Positions 1-6,762 of a stretch of 17,469 nucleotides of DNA are shown here, one piece after another (position 1 is the first letter of the stretch; each line of letters begins with the position of its first letter). Below the pieces are notes generated by a model. The model worked only from the letters and a program-made list of their open reading frames with translations. It searched no databases and was not told where the DNA came from. The stretch is from positions 23,040 to 40,508 of the forward strand of contig CAJULU010000042.1 of NCBI GenBank assembly GCA_910587575.1, read 5' to 3'. This stretch comes from an uncultured Dorea sp. GTDB lineage: Bacteria > Bacillota > Clostridia > Lachnospirales > Lachnospiraceae. Position numbers and translations under genes: made by a program.

Positions 1-133
1 TCATAGCCTCAATTCCATCGCGTGCCTTTCTGATGCCAATGCCCTCCCGTTCCAGATATAGTTCCAGAATATCCAGCAGTTCCTCTTCGTCATCTGCCGC
101 CAGAATCCGGTAGTCTGTCTGACTGGCTTCCAT
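1..133 (-). CDS. Two-component response regulator, N-terminal fragment (runs off the left end)
   Basis: Only the first 44 codons are in the window. The protein opens with a short leader and then a receiver-domain start: a hydrophobic strand (YRILAADDEEELLDILELYL) with the acidic D14-D15-E16 cluster that binds Mg2+, a first helix, and the typical DGIEAM turn after the second strand. The phosphoacceptor Asp and any output domain lie outside the window. ATG at 131-133 is preceded by a good AAGGAG site about 9 nt upstream. It is the last visible gene of a minus-strand group (ABC ATPase, permease, protease-like protein), 117 nt after the stop of the protease-like gene. From the context I infer an OmpR/PhoB-type regulator of the ABC module, with the sensor kinase probably just beyond the window. 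The receiver-domain call is firm; the subfamily is inference. Confidence 0.85.
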   Translation of the reverse strand, partial: MEASQTDYRILAADDEEELLDILELYLEREGIGIRKARDGIEAM

Positions 134-175
134 ATCCTGCACTCTCCTTCCTATCACTCTTCTTACTCCACAACC

Positions 176-290
176 GGATTTCACTTGCCATCCGTCTGTA
201 TTGCCTGTCCGGATTCCCTTTATCATCCGTCTGCATTGCCTGTCTGGATTTCACTTGCCGTCCATCTGCATTTCCTGTCCGGATTCCCTT
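176..290. repeat. 35-bp imperfect tandem repeat, 3.3 copies
   Basis: Three consecutive 35-bp units start at 176, 211 and 246, each beginning GGATT, and a partial fourth (GGATTCCCTT) occupies 281-290. Units 1 and 3 share GGATTTCACTTGCC; units 2 and 4 share GGATTCCCTT. The array covers the last 11 codons and stop of the protease-like gene and the intergenic space before the response regulator. The unit is not a multiple of three and has no spacers, so it is neither a coding repeat nor a CRISPR. It looks like a duplication of the 3' end of the gene. Confidence 0.85.
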
Positions 291-1255
291 AAATATTCCG
301 CCATCACTTCGTCAAGACCTTTCGAGAAATCGAAGGTTTCTTTCCAATGGGAATCAAGTCTGTCAAGAATCATACATTTGGCAAAACCCGTGCGGTAATA
401 TTTTCCCCGTCCGTTCTCATACCGGTCAAGGCCCTCCAGATACCGCTCCTCAAAAGCCTGTCCGCCGGACGCCATCCTAAAGACAGCCGACTCCACGTAA
501 TACGCCGTCCCCTCAGTCAGCTCACATCGGATCTCCGCCTCCCTGGCCTCTGCGGGCATCTCTTCCATCCGCTGCCTGCGGCACTCCCTATATTCTAATA
601 TGGTTCTATGAAGTTCGTCAATGTCAGAATCACAGGCAGCCTTTTTCAGAAGCCTCATTTCCCCTTCCAGTTTTTTCTTCAGATCCGGCTTTTCGTCCAC
701 CTCTTCCGCAATCCACTGTTCCTCTGATTTCTCTTCCGCTCCCTTATGGTCTGAAAGCTCTGCCTGCAGATCCTCTGCCGTGACCTTTTCCCCCAGAACC
801 GCAAAATCCGTCAGCTGGTACGCATGAAACGCCTCATGCCAGATGGATGCTTTCTGTTCTGACGGGCCGTAACCGCTTCCTGCAGCCATTCCCTCCACGC
901 CTCCTGTCAGTGACATCAGCTGACCGAACTGCTCCACAGTGGGCACAATCACTTCAAAATGATCCCCCACCGGCCACACCGTCCCGGCAAATGTCTCAAG
1001 CACCGGAGAGCGTTTCTGAACCTCTCCATTCCCGAACACATACTCTGACTTACCGTCATACATGGCTACCGGATAATCAGAAAGGCAGAACCCCTGAAAG
1101 CCCAATGTATCCACCTGGTCCTGAAGCCCCACCGCCTCTTCATAAATCCTCCGGTTCTCCTCGGATATCCCCGGCCTGGCGGTCCACAGCCATGCAGACA
1201 GCAGCACAATGCCAGGAATACCTGCTATCATCATTCCCCTGACCCGATTTTCCAT
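251..1255 (-). CDS. Membrane-anchored HExxH (gluzincin-like) putative metalloprotease of unknown family
   Basis: This 334-residue protein has one N-terminal hydrophobic segment (about residues 7-26, with few charges), then a hydrophilic body that should lie outside the membrane. The zinc signature is H140-E141-A-F-H144 in WHEAFHAYQ. About 100 residues later, ELTEGTAYYVE (E245-E255) offers a Glu as third ligand (E248 or a neighbour), which fits the gluzincin plan. Between the two lies a highly charged insert (about 155-235), probably helical. The start is ATG at 1253-1255 with AAGGAGG about 11 nt upstream, inside the end of the permease gene, so translation is probably coupled. I do not recognise a named family. 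It sits in an operon with an ABC ATPase and permease and before a response regulator, suggesting a role in envelope sensing or processing of an exported molecule; that is inference. A catalytically inactive relative is also possible. Confidence 0.8.
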   Translation of the reverse strand: MENRVRGMMIAGIPGIVLLSAWLWTARPGISEENRRIYEEAVGLQDQVDTLGFQGFCLSDYPVAMYDGKSEYVFGNGEVQKRSPVLETFAGTVWPVGDHFEVIVPTVEQFGQLMSLTGGVEGMAAGSGYGPSEQKASIWHEAFHAYQLTDFAVLGEKVTAEDLQAELSDHKGAEEKSEEQWIAEEVDEKPDLKKKLEGEMRLLKKAACDSDIDELHRTILEYRECRRQRMEEMPAEAREAEIRCELTEGTAYYVESAVFRMASGGQAFEERYLEGLDRYENGRGKYYRTGFAKCMILDRLDSHWKETFDFSKGLDEVMAEYLRESGQEMQMDGK

Positions 1256-1261
1256 CCGGTC

Positions 1262-2020
1262 TCACGCCTCCTTTCTTCGAAACAGAACTACCATCATAAT
1301 CCCCAGATACAGAAACAGTAATCCTCCAAGAATATGATGTCCATCCACATGGTTTCCTAACAGAAACTCACCTGCCTGGGATTGTGCCTCATATAAATCC
1401 GGTGTCGCAGCAAGAATCCCTCTTAAGATTCCCCTGGATACCCCCGATACCATTCCCGAAATCGTCCTCAGAACCGGCTGAAATATTCCGGCCAGCAGAA
1501 CCCCGGCTGCCAGCACTCCGGCCGCCATCCTTGGAAGCATCAGACTCAGTCCACTGGTAAAGAAACTGATTCCCACTATCCCGCACCCATAGATCAGAAA
1601 TCCCGGCACACTCCTTAGCAGCACTCCTGTCTCTCCTCTGATTCCTGCAAATATCATGACTGCCGCATACAGAACGAACACTGCCGCCAAAGAACTGACG
1701 GCGTTGGCAAGTGCAAGCTGTCCGTGATAATTCCACTGGCTGATTCCCCGCATCCACACAAGATGGCTGGTTTTGCGTTCATATTCATTGGGGATGGTGT
1801 TAAGGCTCAGCGCAGCCGCCATCCCGCCGCCGATGGCAAAAGCCACATTCAGTACAAAAGGAAGCATAAGCCGGGTTTCCGTTACCGGAATACCGTCTAT
1901 CGACAATGTCACCGTACCGCTCATGCATAGAAGCACAATCAAAAGCCCGATCACCATCACTACATAAAGATCCTTTCTGCGTATCCGTTCACGCAGTGCA
2001 TTCTTCATAATTCCCATCAT
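1262..2020 (-). CDS. ABC-2 type transporter permease, six transmembrane helices
   Basis: A 252-residue integral membrane protein with hydrophobic helices at roughly 18-34, 51-73, 101-126, 137-160, 165-184 and 230-247, and a short basic C-terminus (FRRKEA). This is the size and layout of ABC-2 exporter membrane subunits, such as those for antibiotics, bacteriocins, Na+ or lipids. It has no solute-binding protein partner, which argues for export. Its ATG overlaps the stop of the upstream ATPase gene by four bases (2017-2020), a classic coupled arrangement that supports the pair forming one complex. The substrate cannot be told from the sequence. The next gene, a membrane-anchored HExxH protein, begins 6 nt after its stop. 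Confidence 0.88.
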   Translation of the reverse strand: MMGIMKNALRERIRRKDLYVVMVIGLLIVLLCMSGTVTLSIDGIPVTETRLMLPFVLNVAFAIGGGMAAALSLNTIPNEYERKTSHLVWMRGISQWNYHGQLALANAVSSLAAVFVLYAAVMIFAGIRGETGVLLRSVPGFLIYGCGIVGISFFTSGLSLMLPRMAAGVLAAGVLLAGIFQPVLRTISGMVSGVSRGILRGILAATPDLYEAQSQAGEFLLGNHVDGHHILGGLLFLYLGIMMVVLFRRKEA

Positions 2021-2694
2021 AACTGCGCACCTCCGATCTGTTCTACAAAAATCTCTTCCAGGCTCTTCTCATTTTTCCCATTCTCCCACTCACAGACCAG
2101 ACGGCCCTTCTTCATGATAATTCCACGGTCACAGACCCTTTCGATATCATTCAAGATATGGGAATTCATGAGAATCGTCTTCCCTTCCTTTTTTAACGCC
2201 TGGATGGTATGCATCATTTCTAACCTTCCCATGGCATCAAGTCCGGCCGTCGGCTCATCCAGAACCAGAAGTCCGGGGTCGCCCAGGAGCGCCTGTGCAA
2301 GCGCCAGCCTCTGAAGCATCCCTTTCGAATAGTGTTTCACTTTCGTACTACTCTCTTCAAGCCCGGCCCGGCGCAAAAGTCCGGGGATCTCCTGCTTCAG
2401 TTCTTCTCTGTCAATCCCCTGCAGCCCTCCGTAGAATTCCAGGACTTCCCGCCCGGTAAGAAACGGATGGAAATAGGGCGTCTCCGGTGAATATCCGATC
2501 CGCACATTCTCTGCTATCTGAATCGTTCCTGCATCCTTTGGAATCAGATTCAGAATCATCTTGATGGTCGTCGTCTTCCCCGCCCCATTGCTCCCCAACA
2601 GGGCAAACGCCTCTCCCCGCCTTACCGAGAAACTCAGATCGTCAACCACGCATTTTTTCTGGTATGTTTTTCTCAGATGTCCGCATGTCAGCAT
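2017..2694 (-). CDS. ABC transporter ATP-binding protein
   Basis: A 225-residue nucleotide-binding subunit. Walker A is GSNGAGKTTT (34-43). The Q-loop region reads GYSPE (68-72), with Glu where many families have Gln, as is common in ABC-2 exporter ATPases. The signature is YSKGMLQRLALAQAL (122-136), Walker B is LLVLDEP (142-148) with the catalytic Glu, the D-loop follows (AGLD), and the switch His is H179 in MNSHIL. It lacks the C-terminal extension seen in some drug exporters. The ATG at 2692-2694 has GGAGG with 6 nt spacing. It is the first gene of the group and follows a promoter region with phased direct repeats. It should energise the adjoining permease; the cargo is unknown. Confidence 0.93.
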   Translation of the reverse strand: MLTCGHLRKTYQKKCVVDDLSFSVRRGEAFALLGSNGAGKTTTIKMILNLIPKDAGTIQIAENVRIGYSPETPYFHPFLTGREVLEFYGGLQGIDREELKQEIPGLLRRAGLEESSTKVKHYSKGMLQRLALAQALLGDPGLLVLDEPTAGLDAMGRLEMMHTIQALKKEGKTILMNSHILNDIERVCDRGIIMKKGRLVCEWENGKNEKSLEEIFVEQIGGAQL

Positions 2695-2750
2695 ATGATT
2701 CCTCCTACTTATCGCAATTCGTTTATCCTTCTTCCTTCCCTGCAGGATTA

Positions 2751-2805
2751 AGTATAACCGGCCGTGTTTAAGGCAAAATAAAAAGAACCTTAAGCCAGCC
2801 TTAAG
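2751..2805 (-). promoter_or_regulatory. Promoter with 11-bp-phased TTAAG direct repeats before the ABC operon
   Basis: On the minus strand a TATACT -10 lies at 2751-2756, but no convincing -35 stands 16-18 bp upstream. Instead, plus-strand TTAAG half-sites start at 2768, 2790 and 2801; the last two form CCTTAAG repeats exactly 11 bp apart and the first is 22 bp further. Half-sites on the same face of the helix replacing the -35 are what is known for PhoB/OmpR-type response regulators. A regulator of that general class is encoded at the end of the same gene group. Binding by it is inference. Confidence 0.5.
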
Positions 2806-2847
2806 ATTCCGTATACTTTATTGACAACAATATTTAATATGAATAGC

Positions 2848-2890
2848 AAAACCGCCTGTTACAAATCAAAATCATGCACCAGGCGGTTTT
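2848..2890 (-). terminator. Inverted repeat, probable terminator of the small membrane-protein gene
   Basis: Arms AAAACCGCCTG (2848-2858) and CAGGCGGTTTT (2880-2890) form a perfect 11-bp stem around a 21-nt loop. It lies 28 nt after the stop of the 45-codon minus-strand gene and separates it from the ABC operon. The A/T flanks give a short U-run on both strands. The loop is large for a terminator, so the confidence is moderate. Confidence 0.6.
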
Positions 2891-2918
2891 TATACTTTTC
2901 ATTCATATATCAGTTCTC

Positions 2919-3056
2919 TTAGCAGCAGAACAAGTTGTACCCTGCCAATATACACAATATGATACACAACACTGCCACAAACAGATTCGGCAGAATCAGA
3001 GCCAGAATCATCCCCAGCGCCACACAGAACAGGGCAAATCCCATTACCCGCTTCAT
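2919..3056 (-). CDS. Small hydrophobic membrane protein, 45 residues, ending in CysCys
   Basis: This ORF starts MKRVMGFALFCVALG and ends AGYNLFCC before TAA. The middle is almost entirely hydrophobic with one Pro-Asn pair (residues 23-24) that would make a turn between two short helices, giving a hairpin membrane peptide. A purine-rich GGGTGG site lies 5 nt before the ATG at 3054-3056. A terminator precedes it (after gerW) and an inverted repeat follows it, so it appears to be its own transcription unit. Codon structure and hydrophobic pattern make chance unlikely. The GYNLFC ending looks like that of small conserved clostridial proteins I recall without a known function. No clear promoter was found in the 50 nt upstream. 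Confidence 0.72.
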   Translation of the reverse strand: MKRVMGFALFCVALGMILALILPNLFVAVLCIILCILAGYNLFCC

Positions 3057-3104
3057 CACAGCCACCCTTTGCCCGCATTTTTTATATCATATGTGTGTAA
3101 TCTT

Positions 3105-3125
3105 AAAAAAATACCTTCCGGAAGG
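3105..3125 (-). terminator. Intrinsic terminator after gerW
   Basis: On the minus strand the palindrome CCTTCCGGAAGG (3114-3125) starts two bases after the gerW stop codon and is followed by TA and a run of seven T (3105-3111). The stem is short but the T-run is strong. It closes the long gene run that begins with the U32 protein gene. Confidence 0.7.
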
Positions 3126-3127
3126 AT

Positions 3128-3523
3128 TTATTCGCCATCATCCGCTGAATCCAGAATATCCGCCACATCCTCTTCCGTCATCTTCTCCTCTTTCTTAGAT
3201 CCGAAACGGTCAAGCATATCCGGCACCATGTCCAGAATCTTAGTCATGGTATCCTGATTCTTCACATTCACAAGCTTCGTATGTCCGTTCTGAATTACAA
3301 GCACCGCACTGGGAGTAATCTTGCCGCCAAGACCGCCTGCGCCCTTCTCCTTCTTATCCCCGTTGAACGCCCCTGCACCCACGGCAAAAGATACATCCAC
3401 CAGAGGAAGGATAATTGTATCCCCGATATGGATTGCTTCCCCGACAACCGTCTTGGATGAGATTACGCCATCCATTCCGTTAAATAACGCCTCCACTGTT
3501 CCTTTAAATTGATTATCCGCCAT
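3128..3523 (-). CDS. gerW: GerW/YtfJ family sporulation protein
   Basis: A 131-residue soluble protein with the family pattern: an N-terminal GTVEALFNGMDGVISSKTVVGEA, then the strand GDTIILPLVDVSFAVGAG, a Gly-rich loop (AGGLGGKITPSAVLVI), and a charged C-terminal tail. In Bacillus subtilis this family (YtfJ, GerW) is made in the developing spore and is needed for normal germination; its biochemical role is not known. ATG at 3521-3523 has GGAGGA 7 nt upstream. The gene upstream is a DUF2953 (YtfI-like) gene 20 nt away, the same pairing as ytfI-ytfJ in Bacillus, which supports the call. A hairpin terminator follows immediately. Confidence 0.93.
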   Translation of the reverse strand: MADNQFKGTVEALFNGMDGVISSKTVVGEAIHIGDTIILPLVDVSFAVGAGAFNGDKKEKGAGGLGGKITPSAVLVIQNGHTKLVNVKNQDTMTKILDMVPDMLDRFGSKKEEKMTEEDVADILDSADDGE

Positions 3524-3543
3524 AATCTGACTCCTCCTACTGC

Positions 3544-4875
3544 TTATAATTCAAATTTTCTCACATGACGGTAGGTCATGCGCACTTCCCTGCTTAAAAC
3601 CAGCTTCCATAACAGCTTCACAAAATAACTGACCCGAAGCCTGCCTGTAATCCTTAGATGCCCGTCAAAGATCTTCTTCTCAAAATCCGGACGGATATCC
3701 ACGCCGTCTCCAAGGAACGGATAACACATACTAAGCCCCGCCAGAACCTTCCCCGTCAGAGACGGATCCTCGAACCCATACTGAATATCCGCCTGGATCT
3801 TCTCAGGCTTCAGTCTTCGAAGCAGGAAAAACAATTCATCCCTTGCCTTTACAAAGGCCGTCTGGTGAATCTCGTCCAAAAGAAAATCCACAATCTTGTC
3901 CTTCTTCTCCAAGAGCCCCCGGATCTTTTCCGCAATACCTTCGGCAACGCTGCTGATCTTCCCGGGAATCCCTGCAATCCTGCGGTACAGCTCCGCTATC
4001 TTCTGATAAATGTTCTGACAGAAGCCTGTAATCTTCTGCCATATTCCGGTCCGTTCTTCTTCACTGCCTTGAGAATCTGCTTCCCGTTCTTCCCGACTGT
4101 CTTCACAATCCATCTCCCGTTCTTTGCCGCCTTCTTCGTCATCCACTTCCCGTTCTTTGCCGCTTTCTTCGTCATCCACTTCCCGTTCTTTGCCGCCTTC
4201 CCGGTGTTCTTCGCAAGGCTCTTCCCCTTCTTCCAGATCAGCGGTTTCTGCATCTTCCAGAATTTCTGGATTCTTCCCGGCTTCCAGGATTTTTTCCATC
4301 TCCCGTTCCAGTTCATCCACAAGCCGTTCCGGCTCTTTGGGTACTTTTTCCACATTCCTGCCAGGCCCTTCCCATATCTGCGTGAGCCTTTCCACAGAGC
4401 CGCCCTGCTCTTCTTCCCGCCTTTCCATAAGGCTTGCAGGCCTGCCTTTTTCTTCTTCCCGGGCAACCGGAGGCTTTTTACCGGTTTCCAGCGGATCCAC
4501 CCCAGGATCCCCCGGCCCTTTGCCGGACTCTTCTTCAGAACCTTCCCAATCGTCTTCCAACTCTTTCTCATACGTCTCCACCTCTGCTTCTATCGTCTTT
4601 TTTCTTTCCTGGCCGCTTTGTATCTTCTTCCATGCAACCCGGATCTGCCAGGATAACTGCTTCTCCTCAAAACACACGTCCGCCCGGAACAAATGCAGCA
4701 GCCATGTCACCCGTGCCTTCACACGTGTCCGGGTAACCGTGCCGGTACTGACAGCTTCCAGATCATACCTGACCGGTACAAACAGAACGACACAGACCAG
4801 TAATACAAGTATCCCCAGTATCACTGCGATTATAAGCCCTATGATTTTCAAGATAAGCAATAGAATATGTAGCAT
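3544..4875 (-). CDS. DUF2953 (YtfI-like) membrane protein with an expanded charged repeat insert
   Basis: The 443-residue protein has an N-terminal membrane helix (about 3-33), then FVPVRYDLEA and short strand-like segments to residue 85. The conserved C-terminal half (about 355-443) holds QADIQYGFEDPSLTGKVL, YPFLGDGVDIRPDF and DGHLRITGRLR, typical of DUF2953. The Bacillus relative, as I recall it, is about half this length. The difference is a central acidic/basic low-complexity region (about 88-280), including an 11-residue tandem repeat, and an amphipathic helical stretch (282-335). It follows the 106-residue gene by 1 nt (TAA-G-ATG) and precedes gerW by 20 nt. Function is unknown; location next to gerW suggests a sporulation-related envelope role. 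The many long plus-strand ORFs opposite the repeats are shadows. Confidence 0.88.
   Translation of the reverse strand: MLHILLLILKIIGLIIAVILGILVLLVCVVLFVPVRYDLEAVSTGTVTRTRVKARVTWLLHLFRADVCFEEKQLSWQIRVAWKKIQSGQERKKTIEAEVETYEKELEDDWEGSEEESGKGPGDPGVDPLETGKKPPVAREEEKGRPASLMERREEEQGGSVERLTQIWEGPGRNVEKVPKEPERLVDELEREMEKILEAGKNPEILEDAETADLEEGEEPCEEHREGGKEREVDDEESGKEREVDDEEGGKEREMDCEDSREEREADSQGSEEERTGIWQKITGFCQNIYQKIAELYRRIAGIPGKISSVAEGIAEKIRGLLEKKDKIVDFLLDEIHQTAFVKARDELFFLLRRLKPEKIQADIQYGFEDPSLTGKVLAGLSMCYPFLGDGVDIRPDFEKKIFDGHLRITGRLRVSYFVKLLWKLVLSREVRMTYRHVRKFEL
4066..4197 (-). repeat. 33-bp in-frame tandem repeat coding for an 11-residue unit
   Basis: Residues 227-270 of the DUF2953 protein are four 11-residue units: GGKEREVDDEE, SGKEREVDDEE, GGKEREMDCED and SREEREADSQG, with a decayed fifth (SEEER...). 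The first two units differ by a few bases at the DNA level, implying recent duplication; the later ones are diverged. The length is a multiple of three, so copy number can change without breaking the frame. Confidence 0.9.
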
Positions 4876-4876
4876 C

Positions 4877-5197
4877 TTACTCTTCCTGTTCTCTCTCTAA
4901 TATATAGGAACGAATGTCAGCCCCTTTTGTCTTATTATACACTTCCCGAGCGATTTCTTCCACCATTTCTACCGCATCCTCGTAACCTTTTGCAATCCCG
5001 ACCACAAAAAAGTCGTCATAGGGGAAATCCGGCTGCCGCAAAACCATGGAATTGTAGATCTCCAGCTGATTCTTCTCATTCCGGGCCAGTGTTATGACAT
5101 GGATATTGGGCTGCAGCTTCTTCTCTTCAAGCTTCCGGATAATCTTATCCTTCTTCCGGATCCCGTCTGCCAGATACAGATATTTATAGTATCTCAT
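4877..5197 (-). CDS. Conserved small protein of unknown function, 106 residues
   Basis: A soluble, charged protein: it starts MRYYKYLYLADGI, followed by a basic helix (RKKDKIIRKLEEKKL), a strand (IHVITLARN), then LEIYNSMVLRQPDFPYDDFFVVGIAKGYEDAVEMVEEIAREV and a charged end. The alternation suggests a small alpha/beta fold. There is no signal peptide and no membrane segment. I do not recognise a characterised family. ATG at 5195-5197 follows a GAGGGGGAT site. It stands 35 nt after the PBP gene and 1 nt before the DUF2953 gene, so it is very likely part of the same transcript. Its role may concern the cell envelope or sporulation, from context only. Confidence 0.82.
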   Translation of the reverse strand: MRYYKYLYLADGIRKKDKIIRKLEEKKLQPNIHVITLARNEKNQLEIYNSMVLRQPDFPYDDFFVVGIAKGYEDAVEMVEEIAREVYNKTKGADIRSYILEREQEE

Positions 5198-5232
5198 ATT
5201 ATCCCCCTCTTGTACACAAAAATATCTAAAAA

Positions 5233-6762
5233 TTAATAATATGCGTCAAACACCTGTTTCGCTACATTCACGGCCTTCCCTTCCCCGTCAGAGGATTCGA
5301 TGATCACACTGATCACCAGTTCCGGGTTATCCACATTGGTCATGCCAATGTACCAGGAATGATCCTTTTCCTTGTCAGAACTGTATTCTGCGGTTCCCGT
5401 CTTTCCGGCTGCCGTATAGCTCTGTCCGCTTAAGACCGTTGCCGTCCCGTAGTCCACCACGCCCTTCATATACTGTTTAAGTGCAGCCGCTTCCTCTGTC
5501 GTCATCAGTGTCTTATACTCCGATGGAAGATTCTTTTCTACTTCCTGTCCCGTATAGTTTGTAATGGAATCCACCAGATACGGTTCCATCAGAATCCCGC
5601 CGTTGGCAATGGCACAGGTAACAAGAGCCAGATGATAAGGGCTGACCTGGGTCTTACCCTGGCCCATGGCGGTCATCATCTTATCTGCGCTGGCCGCTCC
5701 CGTTTCCAGCATAAATTTACTCTTACTGTAAGGCAGTACGGACGGCAGCTTCGAATCAAACAGAAGCTCCTTCGATGTCTTCTGAAACTTCCCCACGTCC
5801 AGCATAAGCCCGATATTGCAGAACGAAGTATTACAGGAATAGGCGATACTGTCCGCAAATGACACCTGTCCGTGGACATGTCCGCCAAAACAGTGGATGG
5901 TGGTCCCGTCCTGCTCAATGGCCCCCGCACAGTTATAGCTGTATCCTTCCGTCCCCAGATTCTCCCGGATGTACTCCAGAGCCGTAATCACCTTGAAAGT
6001 AGAACCCGGCGCATACTGCCCCTGGGTAGCCCGGTTCAGAAGCGCACTGTTCACATCTGTATTCAAGTATTCCCAGTCCTGGGAGACCCTATTCGGGTCA
6101 AAATCCGGCTTTGAGAGCATCACCAGAATTTTTCCCGTACTCGGCTCCATAACCACAACGGCCCCCTTTGCATCTCCCATCGCCTGGTAAGCCGTCTGCT
6201 GCAGATCTGCATCCAGCGTGGTAACCACACTGTCCCCGCGGTTCTTTTTATCCTGGAACTCATTCTTCAGTTTCTCCAGGAAAAATGCATTGGATGTCAG
6301 AAGTTCAAAATTCTCCACCGATTCAAGCCCTGCTTTCCCATGCTCACTGTAGCCTACCGTATGTGCAAATATATTTCCGTACGGGTACTCCCGGGTCTCG
6401 GCGCCATCCTCCGCCACATTGGTCCTTGCCAGAACTTTTCCGTTCCGGTCCAGAATATCTCCCCTTACCACCCGGTCTGCAAGAGAATCCTTCCTGGCGT
6501 TATAAGGGCTCTGAATATACTCTTTACTTCTCGTCACCTGGAAATAGCTGATATATCCCATCATTGCCAGAAACAGTGCGACGAAAACATACGTGACCCT
6601 AGCGAATTCTTTGTTCCTTGCGCGCTTTGCCCTGGTTTTTTTCCGGTCCTTCCGGTCTGCTTCTTTTCGCTCTTTCCGGGACATCTCTCGTCTTTCTTCG
6701 TCTGTCCGTCTCCTCCTCAGGGCCTCTCTTTGCTCGTAACCTTTCCTTTTTTCTTCTTTCAA
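5233..6762 (-). CDS. Class B penicillin-binding protein (peptidoglycan D,D-transpeptidase, PBP2/FtsI type)
   Basis: A 509-residue protein with a very basic cytoplasmic tail (1-53), one membrane anchor (about 54-76), a dimerisation-type region starting VVRGDILDRNGKVLA (98-112), and a transpeptidase domain. The catalytic motifs are intact: S254-T-F-K257 in APGSTFKV, S309-C-N311, and K454-T-G456 in AAGKTGTAEY. It cross-links peptide stems outside the membrane. It follows and overlaps the SEDS gene, its expected glycan-polymerase partner. It is shorter than typical PBP2 or FtsI proteins and has no PASTA domains. The start given is TTG (6760-6762), with GAGGA about 8 nt upstream; ATG at 6682-6684 (residue 27) is an alternative with a poorer site. 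With TTG it overlaps the SEDS gene by 164 nt, and with the ATG by 86 nt. Confidence 0.93.
   Translation of the reverse strand: MKEEKRKGYEQREALRRRRTDEERREMSRKERKEADRKDRKKTRAKRARNKEFARVTYVFVALFLAMMGYISYFQVTRSKEYIQSPYNARKDSLADRVVRGDILDRNGKVLARTNVAEDGAETREYPYGNIFAHTVGYSEHGKAGLESVENFELLTSNAFFLEKLKNEFQDKKNRGDSVVTTLDADLQQTAYQAMGDAKGAVVVMEPSTGKILVMLSKPDFDPNRVSQDWEYLNTDVNSALLNRATQGQYAPGSTFKVITALEYIRENLGTEGYSYNCAGAIEQDGTTIHCFGGHVHGQVSFADSIAYSCNTSFCNIGLMLDVGKFQKTSKELLFDSKLPSVLPYSKSKFMLETGAASADKMMTAMGQGKTQVSPYHLALVTCAIANGGILMEPYLVDSITNYTGQEVEKNLPSEYKTLMTTEEAAALKQYMKGVVDYGTATVLSGQSYTAAGKTGTAEYSSDKEKDHSWYIGMTNVDNPELVISVIIESSDGEGKAVNVAKQVFDAYY

Noticed and set aside
176..290. Possible CRISPR array
   Set aside because: The 35-bp units follow each other without spacers, and no cas gene is nearby.
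3658..4900. Long plus-strand open frames (up to 332 codons) opposite the DUF2953 gene
   Set aside because: They are shadows of the charged repeat region of the minus-strand gene: composition is Phe/Pro/Ser-rich from reversed Glu/Lys codons, there are no ribosome sites, and the minus frame has recognisable family motifs.
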